64,000 nt of DNA from Channa striata (taxonomy: Eukaryota; Chordata; Actinopteri; Anabantiformes; Channidae), in assembly GCA_033026295.1 (NCBI GenBank), contig CM065179.1, forward strand, positions 20,887,275-20,951,274. Direction: 5' to 3'. Shown one piece after another: positions 38,474-49,552 of the stretch. The translations under genes and the position numbers were made by a program. Position 1 is the first letter of the stretch. Every line of letters starts with the position of its first letter. The notes beneath the pieces were generated by a model that saw only the letters and a list, made by a program, of their open reading frames with translations, did no database searches and was not told the origin of the DNA.

Positions 38474-38531
38474 CATCACAGTCACTTCTGCTCTGCACAT
38501 GTGTGTCTGACCTTTGCACTGGGAGCAGCCC

Positions 38532-38556
38532 GTGTGTGTGTGTGTGTGTGTGTGTG
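38532..38556. repeat. (GT)n microsatellite
   Basis: About 12 GT units, complementary to the CA tract at 38442-38470, ending only 9 bp before the TTTAAAA element of slc34a2. Confidence 0.97.
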
Positions 38557-38565
38557 GTGCGGCGC

Positions 38566-38572
38566 TTTAAAA
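38566..38572 (+). promoter_or_regulatory. slc34a2: TATA-like element of slc34a2
   Basis: TTTAAAA sits about 30 bp before the start of a GC-rich segment that ends in a consensus splice donor (38642). Transcription is therefore predicted to begin near 38597. Confidence 0.5.
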
Positions 38573-38596
38573 GCAGGGCTGAGGCAGGTAACAGGT

Positions 38597-38641
38597 AACA
38601 CAGGTGAAGCCTCCTGCTCAGCGCTCCGAGCTCCGCTGCAG
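38597..38641 (+). other. slc34a2: Probable non-coding first exon of slc34a2 (5' UTR)
   Basis: A segment with repeated CAGGTAAC/CAGGTG words ends CTGCAG followed by donor GTGAGT at 38642. The next acceptor (TTTTCCAG, ending 38958) lies only 2 nt before the slc34a2 ATG. A spliced 5' UTR exon is therefore required, and this is the best candidate. The 5' boundary is inferred from the TTTAAAA position. Confidence 0.55.
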
Positions 38642-38960
38642 GTGAGTTGGAATTATGGTTACGAACATCCCGCTCACACGGTGAAAGGAATTATGAGAAC
38701 TTTTGCTTTGATAAGTCAGTTTTCCTTTTTTCTTTTTTCACTCTGAGGAAGTGAAGTAAACTTGTGTTTTACAGCGAATTTTGCAGTGTTTTCATGAGTA
38801 TTTTCATGAGTTGATGTGAATAGCAGGAAACGCCTCAATTAAAGAGCAAAAACAGCTTGTGCTTCATTATTCCCACTAATTATTACAAATCATGAAACTC
38901 TACATAACGTGATAAAAAAAAGTCTGCATTGTTTTAGGTAACTTTCTGTGTTTTCCAGCC

Positions 38961-41900
38961 ATGGCTCCAAGACCTGAAGTAGCGACTGATTCCTCCCAGA
39001 ATCTCGGTATGTTTCTCTCACTTGGATAATTTTAATCTCCTCAGACTGTGTTTGGTGTAACTTCTTCCAACATTCCAACCTCCATTCCCACCTGATCTCT
39101 ATTAGATGACAAAACGCCATATAAAGACACTGCCATCGTGCCAGCTTACTCCACTGTGGACCTTGTGAATCAGGATCCGGATGAGGACAATCCCTGGGAT
39201 CTCCCAGAGCTCAAAGACACTGGGATCAAGTGGTCAGGTGAGGCACCTTGGCGTTGTCAGCGTGTAGTGTGTGCAGCACTTTAACCAAACCTGACTGTGA
39301 TTCAGGACTTTATTTGTCATTCGCCCTGCAGAGCTGGATACAAAAGGGAAGATTAAGAGAGTACTGACTGGTATAGTGAAGCTCGTTCTGCTGCTTGGAC
39401 TTCTGTATCTGTTCATTTGCTCGCTGGATGTTCTCAGCTCTGCTTTCCAGCTGGTCGGAGGTAAAATGAATTTTAAATTCTATATAATGTTAGTGATTAT
39501 CACCACTGTGGTGCATTTACTCCACGCGTCATGCGTATTTTCTGTTTTTGACCCGAGGCTGTATGTGTGTCTGTGTGTGTGTTTCTGTACAGGCAAAGCT
39601 GCTGGTGACATCTTCAAGGACAATGTTGTGTTGTCCAACCCTGTGGCTGGGCTGGTGATCGGAGTGTTAGTCACAGTGCTGGTGCAGAGCTCCAGCACCT
39701 CCTCTTCTATTGTGGTCAGCATGGTGTCCTCTGGATGTAAGTAGACACACAAACACCCAGATGCTGGCACGAATGTGAGATGCATGCATATAACTGCACT
39801 TAAACACAGACACACTTAGCACAGTAGTTGCCAAGCTTTTCTGTCAGACTCACCCTCAGCTGCTCCGTCAGATGAAGTACCGCTCGTCCATTTAAAACAA
39901 CTGATGCTACAGTTCATGAGTTTATAGCATCAGCTATGTGTGTGAATGAGAAGAAAAATGTAGTTTGTCTGTCTGGTAAAGTAGAAAAAGTCTGTCCCTG
40001 TTACAATCATTTTTCGTACGATAGTGATTGTTTTAAAGGATTCACCTTCTTGCACCTATTTTAAGCAGCTACTTCAAAATGTGCCTTTAGCTATTTTAAA
40101 TTCACTTGTTGACATGTTGCACATTATTGCAATCCCACTTGTTTTCATCAGTGCTGGATGTCCAGTCTGCTGTGCCGATCATCATGGGAGCCAACATCGG
40201 AACATCTGTCACCAACACTATTGTTGCCATGATGCAGGCAGGAGATAGAAATGAGTTTCGCAGGTAAATCAGAGCATATTAAAACAATAATAAACCTCCT
40301 GTGACACACATTTAAAAAAATAAAATAAAATACACAAGAGCTAGTGTCTGGTTCACATTTAGGAATGTTGTCGTTCACTTCACTCAGGGCTTTTGCTGGT
40401 GCTACGGTCCACGACTTCTTCAACTGGCTGTCAGTGCTGATTCTTCTACCGCTGGAAGCAGCCACAGGTGTCCTGTACAAACTCACTGAGCTCATAATTC
40501 AATCCTTCAATATTCAGAGTGGAGAGGATGCCCCAGACCTGCTCAATGTCATCACAGACCCTCTTACAGACTCTATCATCCAGGTAGAGATGGAGATGTT
40601 AAAATGCAACATTAACGTGGAAAAGAATTGTTTTTCAAAATAATCTTTCTCTCTTTCAGCTGGACAAATCAGTGATCACCGGCATTGCCACTGGTGATCC
40701 AGCAGCCAGAAACAAGAGTCTGATCAAAATATGGTGTAAAACAAAGAAAAACACGGTAAGACATCTGCAGGAGCTCAATCACATGCATAAAGTATTAGTT
40801 TGTGACCCACTGATCATAACACAGAAGCAGTAAAACACATAATAAAGCCATGGTTACCACTGCTTTTGTTCTGTTAATAACTGATATTGTCCTCAGGATG
40901 TGGCCACAGTCACTCTGTTCTTAGATCACACTTTAAAAGTGTGTCATTTTATTAAAGGTGGAAAGTTGCGTGTGATCATTTAAAGATTAGCACAATAATT
41001 ATAGCGCTGCCTGTCGTCGCCTTTTCTCCTAGACTTTCTGGAATGAAACAGTGGACAGTTGTGCTGCTGGTGCTGTTTGTTGGGAGGAAGGAAACGAGAC
41101 GTGGACAGAGATGAACACAACATGGACCATTTACGAAGAGAAATGTAAGCATACCTCCATCGGGAAAAAAAAGGGAAAATATTTTTAAAGCAATTAGGAT
41201 TACCTGATCCACCAAGACTGAGTGAAATATGAGAGAGCTGTTTCCCCACAGCAGCCTCCTTCATGCAGACCCTGTGATGTCTGGACAATGACTACCTTTG
41301 AGATGCTACACTGACTCAGCTAATGCCCTCCCTTGACCATCTACCTGTTCAATAGCTCTATTCATGCTGTCTCACTGAGTGCCACTTGACTATGGAATGC
41401 ATCACTTCTTCATAGTGTTCTGCTCTCAATTAAAATAAACGTCTCAGTGCTTGTCTTAAAAAAACATTTTCAATTAAAATCAGAATCTTGATTTCTTGGT
41501 TTGTTTTCTACTAGCGATGTTATTAAGCAGTTTATGGAAAATCGGCTGATAGCAGACACTTTTAATCCCGCTCATCTGTTTGACCGTTTGTTGCAGGCAA
41601 GCACCTCTTTGTCAATGCTCATTTGCCAGACCTGGCAGTGGGCCTCATCCTTCTGGCCATGTCTTTGCTTGTCCTCTGCACCTGCCTCATTCTCATCGTC
41701 AAGCTGCTTAACTCCATGCTGAAGGGCCAGGTGGCTGTGGTCATTAAGAAGGTGCTCAACACAGGTACGAAAACACACAAGACTTCTGCTCCGTGCAGCC
41801 TGTTTGATAGTCAGCACATCTAGTTCAGTGGTGGTGCTTGATGAGCGACACAGGTACAGCCTCCCCTGCATCTTCCCGCTCACCTTCAGGTCCAAAAGTC

Positions 41901-43452
41901 CCGCTGTGTGACGGAGGAAGCTCAGGCACAAATGCTTTTCGATTAAAACGCCATTGTTTGCTTTGCTCATGTGATCATGTGTGCAGTCACGCTGTCCTCA
42001 CTTCATCAGGTTTACTGCTCACTTCCTGTGTTTCTGTTTGACAACAGACTTCCCCTTCCCCTTCACTTGGGTCACTGGCTACATTGCCATTATGGTGGGA
42101 GCAGGGATGACCTTCATTGTTCAGAGCAGCTCTGTCTTCACGTCAGCTATAACTCCTCTTGTTGGTAAGTCACTGTTAACATATTGATTTCACTGTACTA
42201 ATTGTTTTGCTTTCAATTTACACCCAGATTTATATTGTGTCCCTTGCAAGGTATTGGTGTGATTAGCCTCGAGAGGGCTTATCCTCTGACACTCGGGTCA
42301 AATATTGGCACAACAACCACTGCTATACTCGCTGCTATGGCTAGTCCTGGAGAAACACTGGCCAATTCCTTGCAGGTAAGGTGCAAAACGTTTCCCGGCT
42401 TTAAGCCTGATTTAAGACAATGTTGGTCTGTTGATCTCTGATGCAGACTATTTTGTCTCAACCTAACCATCAATTAACGGATGGTTTACAATGACATTTA
42501 ATACAGACATTCATGGTTCCCAGAGGATGACTTCTAATATGATTGGTGATCTCCTTAAATCCATGAATACTTTGTAATTTAGTACATGACTGGTGCTGGT
42601 ATGCAGAGGATTATTCATCAGAACTTTGATCATCTTGTAGAATAGATGGGAGTGTTGAGTGTGGGGGGCAGACGGGACAATAATCATGATCATTATTGTC
42701 TGTGGTGACCTCGACTCAGGAGGTAGAGCAGTTGTCCGCCAATCCCAGCATTGCAACAATGATACATTGTCACATGTTGACATTAGCATTTGTGTCGGAG
42801 CTGGTGCCACGGCTGTTCGACGCTTTTTGTCAAGTCACATTCTCTATGAGATCTAAAATCGATCGTCGTGTTTCAATGTCATTTTTGTGTTTTTGCTTTC
42901 TAGATTGCACTTTGCCATTTCTTCTTTAACATCATGGGTATCCTGCTGTGGTATCCAATCCCTTTCACACGGGTGCCCATCAGATTGGCCAGAGGGCTGG
43001 GGAATCGTACAGCCAAGTACCGCTGGTTTGCCGCCCTCTACCTCCTCCTGTGCTTCTTTGTTTTTCCTCTGAGCGTATTCGGCCTGTCGCTGGCCGGCTG
43101 GCAAGTCCTGGTTGGCGTTGGTGTGCCAATAGTTCTGTTAATTGTCTTTGTGGTTATTGTCAACGTGATGCAGTCTCGATGCTCCCGCCGTTTGCCCAAG
43201 GTCTTGCGCAACTGGGAATTTTTGCCCCGGCCCCTGCATTCCTTGGAGCCCTGGGATGCGGTGGTGACCTCAGGATTGGGCTTCTGCAGCAAACACTGCT
43301 GCTGCTGCTGCAAATGCTGCAAGTGCTGCAAAAAACATGAGGATGAAGAGATCAAGGGGAACAAGATTAAGAGTGTGGAGATGTATGACAACCCAGCCAT
43401 GACAAAAGATGAGGATACAAACAAGACTACACAAAGAGCAACACATTTTTAA
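38961..43452 (+). CDS. slc34a2: Sodium-dependent phosphate cotransporter 2B (NaPi-IIb), complete, 12 coding exons
   Basis: Apical epithelial Na/phosphate symporter, 641 aa. Exons: 38961-39006, 39106-39237, 39332-39460, 39593-39736, 40152-40263, 40388-40583, 40660-40755, 41033-41144, 41597-41764, 42048-42164, 42251-42375, 42904-43452; all GT-AG, phases consistent, no lesion. The two inverted family repeats are present with QSSST (134-138) and QSSSVFT (404-410). TM1 lies about residues 74-92. Asp197 in FAGATVHD corresponds to the aspartate of electrogenic type IIa/IIb carriers (glycine in IIc). The large extracellular loop, about 284-323, has sequons at Asn284, 289, 306 and 313 and cysteines 295, 301 and 323. 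The C-terminus carries a cysteine cluster (587-603) typical of IIb. The chain ends ATHF, not the TRL PDZ motif of IIa. The start has good Kozak context (CCATGG). Convergent with sel1l3, as in human. Confidence 0.96.
42485..42580 (+). repeat. 'GACATTCATGG' teleost repeat in the last slc34a2 intron
   Basis: Carries 'acagacattcatggttcccagaggatgacttctaat' and 'ttggtgatctcc', a better preserved copy of the family at 26147-26260. It lies in the intron 42376-42903. Confidence 0.75.
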
Positions 43453-43599
43453 TTTAAGGTTCCTTTTGTGTCTACAGCATACAGCAAAACTGAGTACAGC
43501 CACGTATAAACATCTAATGTAATCAAACATTTTAATTATTTAAAAATGTAACATTTTACCTACTGTAGACTACACTAAATATCAGCCCGTATTCACGAA

Positions 43600-44000
43600 C
43601 GCGGTTTTAAAGAGAACCTGTGAACACTATGATGCGGATTTTGAGTCACTATAAAGATGTTGGGCACAAGAACATCAGGAACTACTTACCATGAGCCACA
43701 GTTACAGCAGTGGTGAGGAAGAATAGACAGAGCCATGTCCGTCTATTAGTAACAAAAGAAGCAGTGGACGATCTCAAAAAAGGCACAAGACAATACTTGC
43801 ACAAATTCTGCATTGAGAAAAAAACGATTAAGTGTTTGGCTTCTGATCAGACTGTTTAAAGAACGCTGCATGAAGCCTCGGACACTGTCCAAGAAGAAAA
43901 ACCGACACAAAATTGCAAGTTTGCACTTTGCTAGATGATTATTTGCAGCACATTCTTTGCTCAGATGAAACTAAACAATGTTGTTATGATTAGATGGATC
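43600..44000 (+). pseudogene. Tc1/mariner-like transposase remnant within the slc34a2 3' UTR
   Basis: The reading frame around 43868-43942 gives a lysine/arginine-rich segment (KPRTLSKKKNRHKIASLHFA) like the linker before the DDE domain of Tc1 transposases. After a frame change, HILCSDETK (about 43951-43977) matches the conserved 'W..V.WSDETK' catalytic-aspartate block. Both pieces are broken by stops and frameshifts, and no terminal inverted repeats were found. It lies between the slc34a2 stop codon and its likely polyadenylation signal, so it is probably transcribed as UTR. Confidence 0.55.
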
Positions 44001-44435
44001 CTGACACAACAATTACATGATACAGACCAGAGATGCACTCAGTTTTGCTGTATATCTTTAATGTATTTGTAAAAAACTTATAATTATTCATCACTTATCA
44101 AGCTGATGTTAATATTTTCCTTTGTCAGATGATAGTATAACACATTATATAATATATGTGACCATCATTCTGGACGATATGAAGAGAAGTGTTGGACATA
44201 TAGTGAACCTACTGTTTCTGTCCATGTGATGTTTATTTTATGACATTTTCGACTTGCTGTCCCGACTCACTGTCTGCTATGACTTCACTATGGGTGGCAC
44301 CGAATGTTATGACTTATTTTTATATTTTTATGATATGTGTGAGCGGCCTTTGGTTCTGTTTTCAACTTCTAATGTGTAATGTAGCATTTAAAATATTTGT
44401 TATCCTTCAGTATTTAAGATTTGATAATATTTGTA

Positions 44436-44441
44436 AATAAA
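44436..44441 (+). terminator. slc34a2: Candidate polyadenylation signal of slc34a2
   Basis: AATAAA about 980 nt after the stop codon, in AT-rich sequence. If used, the 3' UTR is about 1 kb and includes the Tc1 remnant. Confidence 0.5.
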
Positions 44442-46869
44442 GAAATTACTATTTTTAAAGTAATGCATTGTCACTTTCTCGTTTTTATGTAGTTGCCACA
44501 GACTTTGTACATGTGGCCTTAAGTTGCTAATATTCAGCTTCAGATATTGCTGCTCATGTTTCATGTGACAGCCGAACATTCACTGGTTTCCTGAAAGAAC
44601 ATGACTTCCTGTGGATTACTGCTTATCTGATGTGCCTTTGAACAGGCAAAGTTTAACTGCTACATAATCAGGACTTAAAATAATAGCTCAAGATTTTGTT
44701 TGCACAATTTGGAATTTAAAAGTTGTTTAAATAAAAATTTCACCTATTTTAAAATGTGTTGAGTGGGTTTTAGGTAGAAATTGCGTCATTTAGATCATTA
44801 ACACGTGATGAAATGGCTCCACATGTAGCAGTCTCGCCCTGTCCACTGACACTGCTGTGCCTGTGCCCTTCCTGTGTATGATATGATAAACAAGATGGAC
44901 AAATAAAAGAGGCTTTCATTTATTAACCTAATCATATACTGGGAATAATCAAATGTCATTTATTACTGCTTTGGGCTCAACTATGTAAGTGGTTTCAGGA
45001 CAATTACTTCGTGCTTGGATCCTCATAGCTTTATTTAAAGAATTTAATACATTACACTTCATAGTATTTCTTAGTATTTTGTTAGTGTTATGAAGCCTTT
45101 TTGTCAAACACCCTTAAACTAGTACGTTGTTTTTTGAGTGCTTTGTAACCATCAAGTATTAAGTTGCTGGACAGCGTCTGAGCGTTGAGATTACATCTAT
45201 TCATCAACAATGTGTAATGTATAAAGACGTAGCCTAGTGAAAGCTGGCTTATGAACAGAGTCACTTACAATCCACGCGCCACGTACTGTAGCTGGTGTTA
45301 AAATAGTTTGCTATCCGACTGTTTGATTCTGGAGTTCACAGAAAGTGTAACGCAGTTTTATCTTCAGTTCTGCTAAATTTATTTCTACCTCAGCCATACA
45401 CATAGCTCAAGCAATTGCACAATTCAAAAAGCAAAGATGAAGAATAACATAGCACTGGAAGCATTAGATAAAGAAACAATACTTTATATAAGAGTGAATA
45501 TAAATATAAAACCATCTTGTGGAGCTGCAAGTGATTCCAAAAGTAAGATGCAGTGGATTTCCCATCCATCATAACCTTTCATCCACAAAAGCTGCCAGCA
45601 TTCTTTGTGTGTGGCATTTATCATAACACAACATTTTGTAACAAAATGACTGTTCACAAAGATATCAGAGGTGGGAAGAAAGCTGACTGGGCTTTTGTTC
45701 CCTCCGGCCGCCATGTGCTGTGGAAGTTATTTTGAAGAAACTTCCAGTCACGGCGTCTCAGAAGCCTCGTTGCAATAGAAATGGACACAGATGAACGAAT
45801 TTGTATCTGGAGCTTTTTTTTTTTTTAGCCTTTGGGAGAAAGCTCACTTTGGAGCTAACATGTATTAAAGTAAAGAGTAGTAAAGTCCATACGTGGTAAT
45901 AACATCAACTGGACATCAGCTTCAACTTTTCAGCCAAGTACAGAAGTGTGACTGTGGTAGGTAAACAAGAAAATAATACAACTTCACTCATGCTTGAAAA
46001 ACACACAATATTTAAAATATTAAAAAGCTCTAGAACTCAAAAGGTATTACGGTAATGATGTGTAAAAACAAACATTTAGTGTTTTAAAGCATTCCTCACA
46101 TGACTGGCAAACAATCACGCAATAAACTATATTACCACTGTCCAAGGTTATATCAGTCATAATGCTGTAACATTATTTAAACTGGGACATCATTCAAATT
46201 ATTGTAAACTGTAAACATTTTACAACATTTGATGGTAATAAGTCTTTATATATGTTTTAAACTTGTGTATTATTGTGGGAACATAAATTCTCATCAGATT
46301 TACTCATACCTGTTTTTCCAAGATGCAACTGCTTAGACATTTTTGTTAATTTGCGTTTGAAATGAAACCTGTATTTCCTTATTGTTTGCCCGTATGGCTC
46401 AAGGTGTAAACACAGCAGTGACATATTTTACCATTTGAAGTCAGCTATTAGTATATAGTTGCTCATTTCCCACAGTGTGCAGATATAGTGCAACATCCAA
46501 TATGTCCATCTGGTTCAAGCATTATTACTAGTCATTAATTCGATGTGTCTGCCTTTTTGCTAAAAACAGCTGATTGTTGTTGCTGGGGGCTGTAAAATCA
46601 AAATAATGAGCTGAAAGACTCTTAATGGAGCTCTTTAACCTTTGGCTCGTCTCGGTTGGTTTATCCTGATGTAATAAATTAAGCAATAATTCTCCGTTAG
46701 TTCAGCACTACAAATGCCCTCCTTACTGCAGTTGTCTGAGCCAGTGTTAATATGAAAATATTGATTAGAACCACTTAAGCGTTTCACCAAAGCACACACA
46801 TCCTATTTGCAACACCATTGTGTTCTGCACCTTTGCCATAGGTTAAAACTTTATTACTAATAGTGCCTC
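44442..46869. other. Intergenic, no gene recognised
   Basis: AT-rich spacer downstream of slc34a2. No exon or RNA gene is supported. A T-run lies at 45817-45828. Confidence 0.5.
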
Positions 46870-47050
46870 CCAATGCACAGTGGTGAACAATAACCCATCT
46901 CTGTGACCTCATACTCAAAGCTCCGGACGCCCACGCAGATGTTTCCACTGCATCTGATTTCTGCCCAAATTGTAGCCATAGGTGGGGCTATGCTGGGAAT
47001 ACATTTGGTCACCAGGAAATGAGAACAATACATCTGTACCATTTCTCATG
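46870..47050 (-). repeat. Copy A of a diverged paired repeat with coding-like frame
   Basis: On the minus strand the segment is open and reads ...PSIAPPMATIWAEIRCSG, then NICVGVRSFEYEV. A second copy at 47480-47690 (same orientation) shares the nucleotide words GTTTCCACTG, GCATCTGAT, GCTATGCTGGG, AATGAGA and ATGTACCA. No known protein family comes to mind; a dispersed repeat is the conservative reading. Confidence 0.55.
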
Positions 47051-47479
47051 GCAAGCAGTGCACCAAATTAATGAGAGGGTCATTGTGAAGTCCATCAAGC
47101 GTGGCCACACAGTGAGTTTAATTAGCCAAAACACACTGTAATTGGTGGCACCTTTGTGGGAGGATGGGCATGTCGGGCAAGGTGGCCGGTAGAAATAGTA
47201 TATACCACATACCTCTTTGAATGATATTCATCAGTTTGTTATTCTTGCCTTTTCACACATACTCTGCGCTGAATAAAACCAAAAGAGATGGACAGTGTAT
47301 TTTGTAGTTATTTTTTCAGTTCCACATCTATCAATTTAATGAAGTCAGGCTGGTCATAGTGAACTTCAGCTGACATGTCCGGCAGATAAATGACCATGAT
47401 ACAATTCTGCAATGGTTTCATGTGAATATTCGGGTAAATGCAGACGTAGGAGCGTATTTGCTGCAGATAGGTAAAGGTC

Positions 47480-47690
47480 CACAGCTGTGGATGCGTACTG
47501 GTTAACAATAAACTACGTATATGACTTCGTTTTAAAGGCCCTGTACTCCCACACAGTGTTTCCACTGACTGCATCTGATAAGACCACTGCTCAGGCCGTG
47601 GCAAGGTGGAGCTATGCTGGGGTTTAATGAGGTCAGCAGGCAATGAGAGCAACAAAGATGTACCAGCGCTCTCAAACGCTGCAAGAAACA
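47480..47690 (-). repeat. Copy B of the paired repeat
   Basis: Homologous to 46870-47050, more decayed: the same minus-strand frame reads NPSIAPP...IRCSQWKHCVGVQ and then meets a stop. Immediately downstream on the minus strand (47308-47459) is an open segment preceded by a good acceptor-like tract (ctacctatctgcag), which might be a terminal exon but matches no family I know. Confidence 0.5.
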
Positions 47691-49495
47691 AAAGGGTCAA
47701 ATATGCAACGGTGACTGCAAATGGATGCAATCACACTTTCACTGGCAAGGTTCTTGCAGAGTCACATGTCTACGTAAACTTCATCAGTGGCTCTGAAATC
47801 TTTTTTGCCTGTTATTTGCACTATAAATTAATACAAAATAATGGCTGATGCACTGCTACAACAACACAACAAAGCCGTTACATGAGCCATCACACATAGA
47901 CCTCAAAGATCAAATAACCTCATTTTGTTTAGCACTTCATGACATCCACTATCAACTGCACGATATTCATGCATCCAGTTTACATGTGTGACGAGGAAGT
48001 GTTGTTTGTGCTGCTATCGCAACCAATTCTCCGGCTTTGTCCAGTTTTAGCTGCTTTCATATCTGTTGATCTGATTCATTTTCAGTGGTTTTACTCCCTT
48101 GAGCTCAAAACTCATCCGAAACAGCTTTAAAAACTGTAAAAGTGCGTTCTAGATCAGCGTGTAGCACTTATGTACAACCAAAACATTTTAAAAAGTCATT
48201 GCTTAATTTTATTTATTTATGTTTTTACTGTTAGTAAGAGTTGCTATGCTTGAGTATTAGGGATGTATCTTGGTCAAGTGGCAAGTTGTGTTTTCGTATC
48301 ATGGCTGTTGCACACAGTGTTGGGCAGGGTCAAAGGTGCTGCACCTTTAACTCGCTCAACAATGACGTCCCAGCACACTGAGGGATCCGTACTTATTGAC
48401 GTGTGTGTCTGTGTGTTTTAATGAACTCACACAGCTGGGTAAAAAAAACTGAATTACAAAATAATTCAAATCAGTGAGACGACCACAGTGAACTGAAAAA
48501 TTATTATTATAGCACCAGTCGTTACTGAACTAGTTTTTTTAACATCATTAAAATTTCAGTTGGTGATTTTTTCCTGGAATTAAAAGTTTATAAATAATAA
48601 ATAAATGTAATTCCACCTGTTTTTGCCGATATACCTTACAAAACAAACATAAAAGCTGACGATCATTTCAGATTTTTTTTACAATGCCATATAATGATAT
48701 TGATATAGAGTAAAAGGGGAACAAATGAGAACATAATGGAGGCTGAAGTACTGCTCACACACATCACAAAACAATTAGCCTGCCTATCAACAAAGTAATA
48801 ATCCTCCTCTCAGCAGACCCTGCATGCGCAGAATCTGCAGGCTGTCATGATACAACTATCAGGAATAAAGAATCATTAAACAAAACTCCGGCGACAGTAA
48901 CAGCTGCATATAGACAGCAGCATGTCTGCCATGGTTTGTACTGGTTCCAGAGAATAACAGCTCCCAGCTCGTTGTCTCACGCTTTCTTTTATAAATCTAA
49001 TTCTTAAATGAGCTGCACACACTGCTGGAAAGTCCAACGGAAGCTTTGCCAGCGAGTCTGAGTTACTGTGACAAAGTCTAGCAGTGTGGGTGGTGACTTG
49101 TTTTTCCTCCGAGGCTCCTCGTACAAACTGGGATGCTCAGATGCACTCAGTCTCACAGAGTGCATCACGACCGTGCGCACTGAGAACATTCGCTACTTTT
49201 ATTAGCCCACGACATTTTTAGGCTAAGTGGTCTTCTGACCTCGAATCGTGGCGACTCTCGGTTTCCATCGTTTTAAACTCTGTGCAAGAGGAGCTTGTTT
49301 TGCAGGGCATCAGAAACCCTGGTAACAGTCGTGACTTATTTATCACCGCGCTAACACTCGCTCACATTCAGGAGCTGCATTTATACACATACTTTAGATT
49401 CATGAAATTCACCGCCGTGCACTGGATGGGCCTTACCGTCCAAGGCCAAGATCCGATGGTCACACCGGTCACGCACCGGGAGCAAAGCCTGAGGG
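47691..49495. other. Intergenic, no gene recognised
   Basis: No supported exon, RNA gene or mobile element. Confidence 0.5.
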
Positions 49496-49509
49496 CTGCC
49501 AGGGGGCAG
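49496..49509 (+). promoter_or_regulatory. CTCF-like motif between slc34a2 and sel1l3
   Basis: CTGCCAGGGGGCAG matches 12 of 14 positions of the CTCF core, in the same orientation as the site at 38196. It lies in a locally GC-richer segment about 5 kb past slc34a2. Confidence 0.5.
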
Positions 49510-49536
49510 TGATGTCTATTGTAAATGTGTGTATGA

Positions 49537-49552
49537 GTGTGTGTGTGTGTGT
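49537..49552. repeat. (GT)n microsatellite
   Basis: Short GT tract close to the CTCF-like motif. Confidence 0.9.

Noticed and set aside
43038..43424. Minus-strand 128-codon frame opposite the last slc34a2 exon
   Set aside because: Antisense shadow of the transporter's C-terminal exon.
47308..47730. 140-codon minus-strand frame with a signal-peptide-like start
   Set aside because: The N-terminal hydrophobic part lies upstream of a decayed repeat copy and is probably chance; no family match for the whole frame.
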